A stretch of DNA of 64,000 nt from Acinetobacter sp. SAAs474 (GCF_032823475.1 NZ_CP127915.1:186001-250000); one strand, 5' to 3'. Positions 51,773 through 61,095 are shown, counted from the stretch's first letter. Notes: generated by a model not told the origin, from the letters alone. Numbers and translations: made by a program.

Positions 51773-51985
51773 ATAGTGCTCATTGTTATAATGTAAAACT
51801 GATTATAGTGTATACGCAGTTGAGCGTTTAAGCACGATAGCTAACAAGGATTTTTGTAAATCTAATTTAAATTTTTCTATATTTTTTTTAAAAGAGTGAC
51901 CTCAACCATTCAATATAAAGCGTGTCATATAACATCAGACATAATCAATCAGATCAAGAATCAAAAATTAAGCTGTTTTATTATC

Positions 51986-52215
51986 TCATGATGAACTTTT
52001 CAAACGGATCAATACAGCAGATAACATCATCCCAATCCCCATACTAGTATATAAAATACCATCAATTGTCGCTATTGAGATAACGACAATCACCATAGTG
52101 ATACTGCCTTGTTAATCAATACACTTAAACTAGGTCAATTAGCTCCCACAACAATCACAGTACTCATCACTCAGCCATTGCAGGCATCACTCAATTCAGA
52201 ATGATGCCAATGATG
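51986..52215 (-). pseudogene. Decayed C-terminus of an MFS-type transporter
   Basis: The minus strand reads pieces in shifting frames. The order is IIGIILN-stop-VMPAMAE, then STVIVVGAN-stop-PSLSVLINKA, then MVIVVISIATIDGILYTSMG continuing IGMMLSAVLIRLKSSS and stop. The pattern resembles the end of AraJ-like MFS proteins: a GAN followed by Ser-rich helix, then ID-x-GL-x-YTS and a last transmembrane helix. Several stops and frame changes make it a pseudogene if real. No other part of the gene is visible, so most was deleted. Homology is judged by eye only. Confidence 0.33.
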
Positions 52216-52318
52216 GCATAGTCAGAGACTATACCACTACAGCATGTAATTGATTGAGTCTCACTACAACCGATCTGCATCTGTATTCACGATCTGTTAT
52301 GCTGAGTGTTCAGTGAGA

Positions 52319-52456
52319 TTAATCGATATAAAGCAAAGGAGATGAAACATTTGCTTGACCCCATATTTGAGCATCTAACATCATCAAACCCAAAGTAATC
52401 ATTGCAGCAATACATAATATAAATAATAACTTGAAGATATTTATCACATGAAACAC
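52319..52456 (-). CDS. Small single-helix membrane protein, unknown
   Basis: A 45-residue frame starting at GTG (VFHVINIFK) with a strong AAGGGGGAG ribosome-binding site six bases upstream. One hydrophobic helix (about residues 4-27, INIFKLLFILCIAAMITLGL) leads to a polar tail MMLDAQIWGQANVSSPLLY. A longer frame upstream to an ATG exists but ignores this site. It is divergent from the LysR gene, 100 bases away, so it could be the regulator's target. Many real bacterial proteins look like this. No family is recognised. Confidence 0.5.
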   Translation of the reverse strand: MFHVINIFKLLFILCIAAMITLGLMMLDAQIWGQANVSSPLLYID

Positions 52457-52556
52457 AACACACTCCCCCTTTAACGCTTTATCACGATTTAAACAAGATG
52501 CTGTTATCATGTAAAATGATTTGATTTGATAGTAAGTATCTCTAAAAGTGATTCAA

Positions 52557-53450
52557 ATGCAGCTAAAGTCTCTGGAAATATTTCTGATGGTAGTGAAGTT
52601 AGGCAGTTTTTCTGAAGCTGCAAAGCATTTACATACCGTACAATCCAATGTTACGAGTCATATTAAAAAACTTGAACATGAATTAAAGGTTGAAATTCTT
52701 TTACGTCAAAATCCAATTTTACCTACACGTGCTGGATTACAATTGTATCGTTATGCAGAACAAATGATTAATTTACAAAAAGAAATTGTACAAGCTTTTA
52801 GCCAGATACAGCCTGTTCAAAATTTTCCTTTAACGCTGGGAAGTATGGAAACCACTGCAGCGGTTAGATTGCCAATACTGTTACAAGATCTACAAAAAAT
52901 ACAACCCAATTTACCCATCATGCTGAGTACGGGATCAAGTCGAGATTTAATTGATCAAGTTAAAGCATCACAATTAGACTGTGCTTTTATTGCCAATGAT
53001 CAACCGATTGCTGAATTATTTAATTACCATGTCTGGACTGAACAACTGGTGTTAATTACGGCACGAAATGCACCACAACAGCTATCTACAACATATCTAA
53101 GTCATCAAAAATTCATTGCCTTTAAACAAGGGTGTAGCTATAGAAAGGCCATCGATTTATTTTTATCAAGCCATCACTTAGCGGCCACAAATATTCTTGA
53201 AATGGGTAGTCTAGACGGTATTGTCAGTTGTGTAAGTCTAGGCGTGGGTGTAGCGATTTTACCCCTGAGTTATATCCAACAATCTTATTTTTATCCGCAT
53301 ATTTGTGTGCATGAAATCACTGAAGATATTGCAACGATCCATACTTACTTAATTGCAGAGCAGCCCAATAAATGGAGCAGCAATATGACATATTTTATAG
53401 ATCAGCTACCAGCACTTACTCGCCATCACCATGGTAAAGCAATAGGCTAA
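52557..53450 (+). CDS. LysR-family transcriptional regulator
   Basis: A DNA-binding regulator of 297 residues. The winged helix-turn-helix covers residues 1-60 (QLKSLEIFLMVVKLGSFSEA, then HTVQSNVTSHIKKLEHELKV). The effector domain follows (LGSMETTAAVRLPILLQDLQ, then SLGVGVAILPLSYIQ). The typical target is a divergent gene or itself. The divergent neighbour here is a tiny membrane protein and then a transporter remnant, so its original target may have been lost. GTG nine bases upstream is an alternative start; no strong ribosome-binding site decides. Confidence 0.9.
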   Translation: MQLKSLEIFLMVVKLGSFSEAAKHLHTVQSNVTSHIKKLEHELKVEILLRQNPILPTRAGLQLYRYAEQMINLQKEIVQAFSQIQPVQNFPLTLGSMETTAAVRLPILLQDLQKIQPNLPIMLSTGSSRDLIDQVKASQLDCAFIANDQPIAELFNYHVWTEQLVLITARNAPQQLSTTYLSHQKFIAFKQGCSYRKAIDLFLSSHHLAATNILEMGSLDGIVSCVSLGVGVAILPLSYIQQSYFYPHICVHEITEDIATIHTYLIAEQPNKWSSNMTYFIDQLPALTRHHHGKAIG

Positions 53451-53461
53451 TTGACAAAAGA

Positions 53462-53499
53462 TAGGCCATGCTCAGAAGAATTTTATCTGAGATGGCCTA
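53462..53499. repeat. Long hairpin without U-tract
   Basis: taggccat pairs with atggccta and, inside, ctcag with ctgag, with a single bulged G and an 11-base loop: 13 base pairs. It is followed by catgatcc, not a T-run, so it is not a standard terminator. It lies between LysR and orn, which converge. Confidence 0.6.
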
Positions 53500-53582
53500 C
53501 ATGATCCATACCTTCAGTTCGTGCGATACTCTCTGTTGATCAACAACAACTCAAACAGCTAAAACTGAAAAATAGTGCATGA

Positions 53583-54140
53583 TTAATCTTGATTCATGAT
53601 AAAGAAATATTCACGATAATATTTTAATTCAACAATCGAATCACGGATATCATCCATTGCTAAATGTGATGCATTTTTCTTTAACCCACTCATAATTTCT
53701 GGACGCCAGCGTTTTGCTAACTCTTTAATAGAAGACACATCTAAATTACGATAATGAAAAAATTGCTCCATTTCAGGCATCAACCGATGTAGAAAACGAC
53801 GATCTTGGCAAATAGAATTACCACACATAGGTGAAGCTTTTGGATTTACCCATTTTTTTAAAAATGCCAAGGTTTGTAATTCGGCATCACGTGCCGTGAG
53901 CTTACTCCGACGAACACGTTCAATTAGTCCTGATTGACCATGCTGTCGGGTATTCCATTCATCCATTGCATTGAGCACAACATCCGACTGATGTATCGCT
54001 AATACTGGTCCTTCCGCCAAAATATTTAAGTGATCGTCAGTAACAATCGTGGCAACTTCAATAATTTGATCGTGATCTGTATCCAGACCTGTCATTTCAA
54101 GGTCAATCCAAATCAGGCGTGTATCAGGTGTGCTGCTCAT
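53583..54140 (-). CDS. orn: Oligoribonuclease
   Basis: DEDDh exonuclease that degrades 2-5-mer RNAs and pGpG, so it ends RNA decay and c-di-GMP turnover. The 185 residues include [20 protein letters not shown] (first Asp and Glu), [20 protein letters not shown] and [20 protein letters not shown]. It is divergent from rsgA, a conserved pairing in gammaproteobacteria. Confidence 0.97.
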   Translation of the reverse strand: MSSTPDTRLIWIDLEMTGLDTDHDQIIEVATIVTDDHLNILAEGPVLAIHQSDVVLNAMDEWNTRQHGQSGLIERVRRSKLTARDAELQTLAFLKKWVNPKASPMCGNSICQDRRFLHRLMPEMEQFFHYRNLDVSSIKELAKRWRPEIMSGLKKNASHLAMDDIRDSIVELKYYREYFFIMNQD

Positions 54141-54264
54141 AAATCTGCAATCTTATTTAGGTTAAAAAATACCATATTAACAAATTTATTTGTCCTTGGC
54201 TGTAATTCTACCTCCGCTTCATGCTATTTTTGCTTTCCGATATTCATGGTTTTTTAGGATATGA

Positions 54265-55323
54265 ATGGCTTTAATTCGTAAGCGTCGTCTGACAGAACAA
54301 CAGCAACGTCGCATTCAGAAACAGCATAAAACGCGCCAAGAAGAGCTTGATACCAGCAATGATTTAGAAGGTCTAGTGGTGCAACATTACGGCCGACAGC
54401 TTGAGGTACAAGCACTATCCGTCCCAGAACAACATCCTGAAAAGCCGGTGCTTCAAGCTGGTGAACCAGAACCTTTTTGGAAACCAATTGAACTGGGCAG
54501 TATTTGGCGCTGCCATACGCGAACAAATCTTGAGTTATTGGTCACAGGTGACCGTGTAAAATGGCAAGCAGATCCCAATACAGGATTGGGTATTATTACG
54601 GCCATACAGCCACGCCAGTCTTTACTCACTCGCCCAGATCGCTACCATAAAGTTAAACCTGTCGCGGCCAATATTAGTTTAATTGTGATTGTGTTTGCGC
54701 CTTTGCCAGAACCTGCACCAGGTTTAATTGATCGTTATTTGGTGGCTTGTGCAGTCGCAGGTATTCCTGCGCTATTGGTCCTGAATAAAACCGATCTATT
54801 GCATCAAGATGATCCAATTTTAACACTGGTTAAAGAATATCAAAATTTAGGTTATGAAATTTTATTGACCCAATCAACTGGTGATTTATCCGCTCTAGCA
54901 CAACGATTGGCTGGTGAAACGGTAGCTTTTGTAGGACAATCTGGAGTAGGTAAAAGCTCACTCATCAATAGTATTGTTCCAGATGCTGCACAAAAAACCA
55001 ATGTTATTTCAGAAAATTCTGCTTTGGGACAACATACCACCACATCAACACGTTTAATCTCTTTTGGTGATGGTGCGGCCTTGATTGACTCTCCAGGAAT
55101 TCGCGAATTTGGTTTATGGCACTTAGAAAGTGCACAAATACAACAAGGATTTCCTGAAATTGAACGCCAACTTGGCTATTGTCAGTTCCGTAATTGTACA
55201 CATCGTCATGAAAAACAATGTGCACTGCGCTTAGCTGTTGAAAATAATGAAATTTCATCTCGTCGTTTAGATAGTTTTTTACGTTTATTGGATGAAATTA
55301 CTGAAGCTCAGCAAAAAAATTGA
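54265..55323 (+). CDS. rsgA: Small ribosomal subunit biogenesis GTPase RsgA
   Basis: Circularly permuted GTPase that releases from the maturing 30S subunit. The 352 residues show a basic N-terminus (ALIRKRRLTEQQQRR) and an OB domain (GDRVKWQADPNTGLGIITAI). G4 is LVLNKTDLL, G1 FVGQSGVGKSSLIN, G3 DSPGIREFGL, in that permuted order. The C-terminal zinc knuckle is CQFRNCTHRHEKQCAL (Cys-Cys-His-Cys). AGGAT precedes ATG. Confidence 0.97.
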   Translation: MALIRKRRLTEQQQRRIQKQHKTRQEELDTSNDLEGLVVQHYGRQLEVQALSVPEQHPEKPVLQAGEPEPFWKPIELGSIWRCHTRTNLELLVTGDRVKWQADPNTGLGIITAIQPRQSLLTRPDRYHKVKPVAANISLIVIVFAPLPEPAPGLIDRYLVACAVAGIPALLVLNKTDLLHQDDPILTLVKEYQNLGYEILLTQSTGDLSALAQRLAGETVAFVGQSGVGKSSLINSIVPDAAQKTNVISENSALGQHTTTSTRLISFGDGAALIDSPGIREFGLWHLESAQIQQGFPEIERQLGYCQFRNCTHRHEKQCALRLAVENNEISSRRLDSFLRLLDEITEAQQKN

Positions 55324-55418
55324 TGTTTATTCTGCTCGTGCACTTGAAGCAATGATTTTGATCGCCATATTTATCAGCTATACTCTTTAACAATTTTGAA
55401 ATTGTAATTAGGTGACTT

Positions 55419-55826
55419 GTGGAACGTTGGTTCGAATTTATGGGGAATCACCCCTTCTTATTTGGAACACTCGCTGTTTTAATTGTGTTGTTCTTTATTT
55501 TGGAGGGTCAACGTAATGGTCGTAAGATTTCTCCTCAATCTTTGGGTATTTTAGTCAAAGCTAAAAATGCGCTATTAATTGACTTACGTGATGCAAAAGA
55601 TTTTCGTGAAGGCCATATTAGTGGTAGCCGAAATATTCCATATAGCCAAATTACTAAACACATTGAAGAATTAAAAACGACTGATCGTCCTTTGGTTTTT
55701 ATTTGTAACCTAGGTCAAGTTGCTGGTAGTGCATTGCAGCAGGTTGGTCATAAAGATTCATATCGTCTAGATGGCGGTATTAGTAACTGGAAAGCCCAAG
55801 GCTTACCTCTCGTTAAAGCTAAATAA
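55419..55826 (+). CDS. Membrane-anchored rhodanese-like protein (YibN type)
   Basis: A 135-residue protein with one N-terminal transmembrane helix (HPFLFGTLAVLIVLFFILEG) and a cytosolic rhodanese domain (LLIDLRDAKDFREGHISGSR, RPLVFICNLGQVAG). The loop after the active-site Cys is CNLGQVAG, not the Arg-rich sulfurtransferase type, so activity is uncertain. The start is GTG with AGGTGA upstream. It heads the set rhodanese-grxC-secB, as E. coli yibN-grxC-secB does. Confidence 0.92.
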   Translation: MERWFEFMGNHPFLFGTLAVLIVLFFILEGQRNGRKISPQSLGILVKAKNALLIDLRDAKDFREGHISGSRNIPYSQITKHIEELKTTDRPLVFICNLGQVAGSALQQVGHKDSYRLDGGISNWKAQGLPLVKAK

Positions 55827-55845
55827 TTCGCTGAAGGAGGCCAAC

Positions 55846-56100
55846 ATGGCTGAAGTGACGATTTACTCAACAACTGTCTGTCCTTATTGTATTCGAGCTA
55901 AACAACTTCTCGAACGCAAAGGGGTGACCTATAAAGAAATTAACTTATCAAATGAAGCGCCAGAAGTTCGTATTGAATTAATGCAACGTACTAATCACCG
56001 TACAGTTCCGCAAATTTTCATTAATGATCAATTTATTGGCGGTTTTGATCAACTTTATGCTTTAGAGCGTGAAGGTAAGTTAGACAATTTATTAGCATAA
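55846..56100 (+). CDS. grxC: Glutaredoxin 3
   Basis: Small glutathione-dependent thiol-disulfide oxidoreductase, 84 residues, with the dithiol CPYC active site (residues 12-15 of AEVTIYSTTVCPYCIRAKQL), the cis-Pro motif HRTVPQIFINDQFIGGFDQL and the usual Asp. A very strong AAGGAGG lies seven bases before ATG. A longer upstream frame reaches into the rhodanese gene and is ignored. Confidence 0.97.
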   Translation: MAEVTIYSTTVCPYCIRAKQLLERKGVTYKEINLSNEAPEVRIELMQRTNHRTVPQIFINDQFIGGFDQLYALEREGKLDNLLA

Positions 56101-56141
56101 AATAAGTAACGATTACTTCTAAAACTGAATAGGATTAAAAA

Positions 56142-56600
56142 ATGAGTGAAGAACAACAAGTTCAACCACAATTAGCCTTAGAACGTATTTACACCAAAGA
56201 TATTTCTTTTGAGGTACCAGGGGCACAAGTATTTACCAATGCTTGGGAACCAGAGCTGAATATCAATCTTTCTTCTTCAGCAGAAAAAGTAGATCCGACA
56301 CATTTTGAAGTTTCTTTAAAAGTCGTGGTTCAGGCGAATAATGCTGGTGAAACTGCATTTATTGTTGACATTACTCAAGCTGGAATTTTCTTGGTCGATG
56401 GCGTCGAAGAAGATCGCTTACCTTATATCTTAGGTGCGTACTGTCCAAATATTTTATTCCCGTTCTTACGTGAAGCCGTCAATGATATGGTCACTAAGGG
56501 TAGCTTCCCACAGCTATTACTTACACCAATTAACTTTGATGCAGAGTTTGAAGCCAATATGCAACGTGCACAAGTTGCTGCTGCTGAAGGTCAAGCTTAA
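56142..56600 (+). CDS. secB: Protein-export chaperone SecB
   Basis: Tetrameric cytosolic chaperone that keeps preproteins unfolded and hands them to SecA. The 152 residues include [40 protein letters not shown], the acidic SecA contact region and [20 protein letters not shown]. It ends the rhodanese-grxC-secB operon and has its own terminator downstream. Confidence 0.97.
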   Translation: MSEEQQVQPQLALERIYTKDISFEVPGAQVFTNAWEPELNINLSSSAEKVDPTHFEVSLKVVVQANNAGETAFIVDITQAGIFLVDGVEEDRLPYILGAYCPNILFPFLREAVNDMVTKGSFPQLLLTPINFDAEFEANMQRAQVAAAEGQA

Positions 56601-56610
56601 ATCCATATAT

Positions 56611-56640
56611 AAAAAAAGACCGTCTCGACGGTCTTTTTTT
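56611..56640. terminator. Bidirectional terminator
   Basis: Stem aaaaagaccgtc/gacggtcttttt with a very short loop (probably opened by one or two pairs in practice), flanked by A- and T-runs. It lies between convergent secB and coaBC. Confidence 0.85.
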
Positions 56641-56685
56641 ATGTCAGTACGATTATAAAAATTATGATTAAAACATCATATTAAA

Positions 56686-57960
56686 TTAAAATAATGCTTC
56701 ACCTTTTAGCTCATGATGCATCGCGTCATGAATCGCTTCTACCAATTGTTGAGCAATATCTTGTTTGGATGCCTTTTCTAAATCACGTTTTTCAAGTTGA
56801 TAGTGCTCAGCAAAAAATACTGTCATCGCATTTTGATCTGAAGCAAAACCAATATCTGAACGAGAAACGTCATTACAAGCAATCATATCCAATTTTTTCG
56901 CAATCAGTTTAGCACTGGCATATGCCTCAACATGACGCGTTTCAGCCGCAAAACCGACCATAAATGGTCGCTTTGCTTGTAATGCAATCGTGGCCACAAT
57001 ATCTGGATTTTTGACTAAAGCGACATTAAGTTCATCGCCTGCCTTTTTAATTTTATGCTCAGCCACCTGCGCTACACGATAATCAGCTACGGCTGCTGTT
57101 GCAATAAAGACATCACAGCCTTGATCTAACATGTATAAACTTTTCTCTAGCATCTGTACAGCAGACTGAACATTGATTCGCTGTACACCATTTGGTGTAT
57201 CTAAGCTGACAGGTCCTGCAATTAAGGTGACTTTCGCACCTGCGGCATAACAGGCAGAGGCTAAAGCAAAGCCCATTTTGCCAGTACTGTGATTGGAAAT
57301 ATAGCGTACTGGATCGATTGCTTCACGGGTAGGACCCGCTGTAATCACCACATTTTTGCCAGCCAATAAACCAAATTTTTCTGCAATGGCACGCTGTGCT
57401 TGATGAAAGTATGCTGTGACTTGATCGGCTAGATTTTCTGGTTCAGGCATACGGCCCAAGCCGACATCACCACATGCTTGTGCACCCGCATCAGGTAAAA
57501 TCACATGCACGCCATCACTCACCAATGTGGCCAAATTACGTTGCGTCGCTTTGGCAGCCCACATTTGCTGATTCATTGCCGGTGCGATCCATACTGGTGC
57601 CTTGGTTGCTAAATACAAGGTAGATAACAAATCATCAGCTAAACCAGCAGCAAATTTTGCAATTGTGTCACAACTGGCAGGTGCAACTAAAAGCAGATCT
57701 GCCCAACGAGCAAGCTCAATATGCCCCATCCCTGCTTCAGCTTCAGGATCTAATAATTCTGTATGTACAGAATTACCTGACAGTGCTTGAAAAGTTAACG
57801 GCGTAATAAAGGCGAGAGCACCTTTTGTCATCACCACACGAACATTAAATCCTACATCTTTTAAACGGCGTACTAATATGGCACTTTTATATGCTGCAAT
57901 ACCTCCAGTCACGGCCAAGACAATATTTTTATTTGAAATCACACTTAAATCAAAGCTCAC
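56686..57960 (-). CDS. coaBC: Bifunctional phosphopantothenoylcysteine decarboxylase/synthetase
   Basis: Makes 4'-phosphopantetheine from phosphopantothenate and Cys in CoA synthesis, continuing the panB-panC pathway. The CoaC half (residues 1-190) starts NKNIVLAVTGGIAAYKSAIL and has the FMN/active-site region HIELARWADLLLVAPASCDT and APAMNQQMW. The CoaB half has VVITAGPTREAIDPVRYISN followed by HSTGKMGFALA, and AAVADYRV. I chose GTG (MSFDLSVISNK), which matches relatives, over an ATG 14 codons upstream that gives MLLWAPLQQKG; AAGG precedes the GTG. Confidence 0.93.
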   Translation of the reverse strand: MSFDLSVISNKNIVLAVTGGIAAYKSAILVRRLKDVGFNVRVVMTKGALAFITPLTFQALSGNSVHTELLDPEAEAGMGHIELARWADLLLVAPASCDTIAKFAAGLADDLLSTLYLATKAPVWIAPAMNQQMWAAKATQRNLATLVSDGVHVILPDAGAQACGDVGLGRMPEPENLADQVTAYFHQAQRAIAEKFGLLAGKNVVITAGPTREAIDPVRYISNHSTGKMGFALASACYAAGAKVTLIAGPVSLDTPNGVQRINVQSAVQMLEKSLYMLDQGCDVFIATAAVADYRVAQVAEHKIKKAGDELNVALVKNPDIVATIALQAKRPFMVGFAAETRHVEAYASAKLIAKKLDMIACNDVSRSDIGFASDQNAMTVFFAEHYQLEKRDLEKASKQDIAQQLVEAIHDAMHHELKGEALF

Positions 57961-58239
57961 AAACAGGCTACCTTTCTGTTGTAATGGCGCCCACAATAGC
58001 ATTAAATAATCGCTTACCCAAGATTCATTCTGAGAATTTCCGCATTACTTATCACTAAAAAATATCAGTACACTGCTCAATTTTTGCAATCTAATACTAA
58101 ATTGCGACAATGGTCATCAATTTATATACTCGCCAATATGATTAATTGTCATGAAAGTTGACCGTACTATATGCTTTGTTATTGACAAAAGAAAGGTAAA
58201 AGAACAAGATCATGCTAAAACTTATGATGACGCTAATAG

Positions 58240-59151
58240 ATGATTATTCGGGAACAAACCAGCGTTTTTAAACTGCTTTTTTCATGGAGAGGAACTATTT
58301 TACCTAAGGTATTACCATCCTTGGGTGTCGTCATGCTTTTAGCTGCGATTATTGGTGGCTTATCTTATACTGACCACTTTAATTTCCCCGAACTTCCCTT
58401 AGTCGGATTTACCTTATTTGGTATTGTATTGTCGATTTTTTTGGGCTTTAAAAACTCAGCATGTTATGACCGCTGGTGGGAAGCACGTAAACTATGGGGA
58501 CTGCTTATTGCCAATGCACGCCATTTTGATCGAGATTGCCGCATTCTCAGTCAAGCACGGCGTGAACGCGTTATTCAGCATATTATTGTCTTTGCGAATG
58601 TATTACGTGATCGACTCAGACAACAGACAGCGAATCCAACAGAATTGGTCGAAACCAGCGGATTGAGCCAACAATCACTGACTTTGCTCTATCAACAGGT
58701 AAATGCACCGCAATACACCCTAAATCTCATTCAGTGGGAATTGTTACAAGCGCTTAAAGAGGGTGAAATTTCGGATATTATCTATAGTCAACTCAATGGT
58801 CATGTGGCTCAGTTAGGTTTGGTACAAGCCGGATGTGATCGAATTGCAACCACACCATTACCTTTTGCTTATTCTGTATTATTAAATCGCACCGTTTATT
58901 TTTTCTGCTTTATGTTGCCTTTTAGCTTGGGTTCAACACTGGGTTTGGCAACCCCGTTATTGGTTGGCGTGTTGGCCTATACCTTTTTAGGCTTGGATGC
59001 ATTAAGCTCAGAAATTGAGGAGCCCTTTGGAACGCAAAGTAACGATCTGCCACTCGATGCAATGGTGCGTACTATTGAAATTGAATTATTAGGGACGCTC
59101 GGTAAACATACCCCGCCGCCTATTCAAGCTCAAGACAATAACCTGTTATAA
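58240..59151 (+). CDS. Bestrophin-family (YneE/UPF0187) ion channel
   Basis: The 303 residues start MIIREQTSVFKLLFSWRGTI. Two N-terminal transmembrane segments (about residues 24-45 and 55-72) are followed by FLGFKNSACYDRWWEARKLW, the bestrophin signature. A helical cytosolic part and two more hydrophobic segments follow (LPFAYSVLLNRTVYFFCFML and TPLLVGVLAYTFL), then EIEEPFGTQSNDLPLDAM, the conserved calcium-clasp-like end. Bacterial bestrophins form pentameric channels, some Na-selective. It is monocistronic; no physiological role is assigned. Confidence 0.92.
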   Translation: MIIREQTSVFKLLFSWRGTILPKVLPSLGVVMLLAAIIGGLSYTDHFNFPELPLVGFTLFGIVLSIFLGFKNSACYDRWWEARKLWGLLIANARHFDRDCRILSQARRERVIQHIIVFANVLRDRLRQQTANPTELVETSGLSQQSLTLLYQQVNAPQYTLNLIQWELLQALKEGEISDIIYSQLNGHVAQLGLVQAGCDRIATTPLPFAYSVLLNRTVYFFCFMLPFSLGSTLGLATPLLVGVLAYTFLGLDALSSEIEEPFGTQSNDLPLDAMVRTIEIELLGTLGKHTPPPIQAQDNNLL

Positions 59152-59248
59152 GCGATTGTATATCATATTGAATAAACCATACCCGCTGCATATTTTTTTA
59201 AATATACTGTTTATAGTGAAGTATTTTTCGCGTATTCAGCACTCAATA

Positions 59249-60100
59249 TCAATTAAAATTTTGCCAAATACCCACTTGCCCCTCTTTTAAACGAGGCGTA
59301 TTGCCTAAACGAATCCAAGGCATATGATCACCGTGAAAATCACTGCCAATAGAAACCTTGAGTTGATACTCTGCAATCATTCGATCAATCATTTGTCGAG
59401 TTGAAGCGGGATCTGTCGCAGGCGGTAATTCAACTGCATCCCCCCCATAACGTGAAAATATTTCAATAAGATAACGAATATTTGTGGCAGATAATTGATA
59501 ACGTGTAGGATGAGCAAGAACAGCATAGCCACCACTTTGATGAATAATCTGAATAGTTTCCTCTAAGCTTAAACCATCAAATTTAACATATGCTTTTTTA
59601 CCTTCTTTAAGATATTTATCGAATGCTTGCTGTATCCGGCTGACATATTTTTTATTCAGCAATGTTTTGGCAATATGGCTTCGTGTAATACGATCAGCAA
59701 TACCATCAACCAGCATCAAAACATCAGGATAAATATTTTCACCAATCAGAGGAATCAGCAGATCACAGATTTTTTTTGCCCGCTCGGCACGAATCTGTTG
59801 TTGTTGCGCCAATGCTGACTGTAAAGGAGAAAAGTTTTGTATATTTAATGCAACTACATGAACGGCATAAACTTTCTGTGTACTGGGCCTTGACCATTGA
59901 CTGGAAATCTCAACACCAGAAATAAGTTTAACATCATGTTTTTCTGCAATTTTTTGTGCTAAAAATACACCATCAAGTGTATCATGATCGGTTAATGCCA
60001 ACGTATGTATATGCTGTTTGACAGCAGCCAGTACTAACTGTTCTGGAGACAAAGTCCCATCAGAAATATTACTGTGTGTATGTAAATCTATGCCTTCCAT
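59249..60100 (-). CDS. PHP-domain phosphoesterase (RNase AM/YciV type)
   Basis: A 283-residue member of the PHP superfamily with the metal motifs IDLHTHSNISDGTLSPEQL (residues 4-22), ALTDHDTLDG, ISGVEIS and VLAHPTRY. In E. coli, YciV (Rnm, RNase AM) is a 5'-3' exonuclease that trims 5' ends of rRNA and also hydrolyses 3',5'-nucleoside bisphosphates. This protein is close to that type by motif spacing. It is divergent from yciB, whose start lies 47 bases away; E. coli yciV is also close to yciB-yciI. Confidence 0.92.
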   Translation of the reverse strand: MEGIDLHTHSNISDGTLSPEQLVLAAVKQHIHTLALTDHDTLDGVFLAQKIAEKHDVKLISGVEISSQWSRPSTQKVYAVHVVALNIQNFSPLQSALAQQQQIRAERAKKICDLLIPLIGENIYPDVLMLVDGIADRITRSHIAKTLLNKKYVSRIQQAFDKYLKEGKKAYVKFDGLSLEETIQIIHQSGGYAVLAHPTRYQLSATNIRYLIEIFSRYGGDAVELPPATDPASTRQMIDRMIAEYQLKVSIGSDFHGDHMPWIRLGNTPRLKEGQVGIWQNFN

Positions 60101-60147
60101 CACTTATACTATATATCATTTATTTGCTCAGATTTAGATACTCTAAC

Positions 60148-60759
60148 ATGAAAGCACTTTTAGACTTTGTGCCACTGATTATTTTCTTTTATTTATATAA
60201 AACGGTAGATCCTCAGGATAGTCATCATCCCCTATTACAATTGATTGGCTCTGCAGGTGGTGTAGATAATAATAATATTTTAGTCGCAACGACAGGTCTA
60301 ATCATTGCCATGTTGGTGGTCTATGGTGCGCTATTTGTCTTTCAAAAATTCCGTCTCGATAAACAGCAATGGATTGTATTATTTATGACGGTCATTTTTG
60401 GGGGAATTACCTTAATGCTCTCAGATGATTTTTATATTAAGTTAAAAGCAGCATTACTAAACTTGGTATTTGCAGGTGCATTTTTACTTTCTCCATTCTT
60501 TAGTAAAGAACGTAAACCACTGATCCAAAGACTGTTCGGCCCTGTATTACATTTATCAGAAAAAGGCTGGTTAAAACTTAATTATGCTTGGGCTGCAATG
60601 TTTATGTTAATGTCCGGCTTACATGTTTTCTTTGCATTTTTATTTATGAATGGAAAATATTGGGGAGAATTTACTGCATTTGGTGACATGATCGTCATGT
60701 TTTCCTTTATCATTATTCAGTTTATTGTATTGCGTAAATACTTTAAAAATCCTGAATAG
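60148..60759 (+). CDS. yciB: Inner-membrane septation protein YciB (IspZ family)
   Basis: Polytopic inner-membrane protein of 203 residues with five to six hydrophobic segments. The start is MKALLDFVPLIIFFYLYKT, followed by VATTGLIIAMLVVYGALFVF, DDFYIKLKAALLNLVFAGAF and the C-terminal GEFTAFGDMIVMFSFIIIQF. In E. coli it interacts with cell elongation and division proteins and affects envelope integrity; its homologue in Shigella (IspZ) is linked to intracellular spread. It precedes yciI by 28 bases. Confidence 0.95.
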   Translation: MKALLDFVPLIIFFYLYKTVDPQDSHHPLLQLIGSAGGVDNNNILVATTGLIIAMLVVYGALFVFQKFRLDKQQWIVLFMTVIFGGITLMLSDDFYIKLKAALLNLVFAGAFLLSPFFSKERKPLIQRLFGPVLHLSEKGWLKLNYAWAAMFMLMSGLHVFFAFLFMNGKYWGEFTAFGDMIVMFSFIIIQFIVLRKYFKNPE

Positions 60760-60787
60760 TATTTCAGTTGCAAAGTCGAGAGCTCAC

Positions 60788-61090
60788 ATGCCATTATTTG
60801 TTGTTAGCTGTACAGATCAAGAAGGTACAGTGGAAAAACGTCTTGCCATTCGTCCACAACATTTAGCACGTTTAAGCCAATTAGATGCCGAAGGTCGTTT
60901 AATTGTTGCCGGTGCTATGCCCAAAGACCCCAATAATCCACAGGCAGGTTTTTATGGTAGTACCATCATTGTGGATTTCGATTCTAGAGCAGCGCTCGAT
61001 GCTTGGTTAGCAGAGGAACCTTTCCTGAAAGAAGGGGTATATAGTCAGATTGATGTAAAGCCATTCAATAAGGCTTTCCCTAAAGGATAA
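60788..61090 (+). CDS. yciI: YciI-family protein
   Basis: Small ferredoxin-fold protein of 100 residues (98 in E. coli). The start is MPLFVVSCTDQEGTVEKRLA; the family marks are RPQHLARLSQLDAEGRLIVA (with the conserved His near residue 24) and GFYGSTIIVDFDSRAALDAW. The domain resembles dehydrochlorinase-like enzymes, but no activity is established. It is linked to yciB, the usual context. Confidence 0.95.
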   Translation: MPLFVVSCTDQEGTVEKRLAIRPQHLARLSQLDAEGRLIVAGAMPKDPNNPQAGFYGSTIIVDFDSRAALDAWLAEEPFLKEGVYSQIDVKPFNKAFPKG

Positions 61091-61095
61091 GGTCT

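Noticed and set aside
57961..58002. Upstream ATG for coaBC
   Set aside because: It adds 14 residues not expected from the family and lacks a ribosome-binding site. It is not excluded completely.
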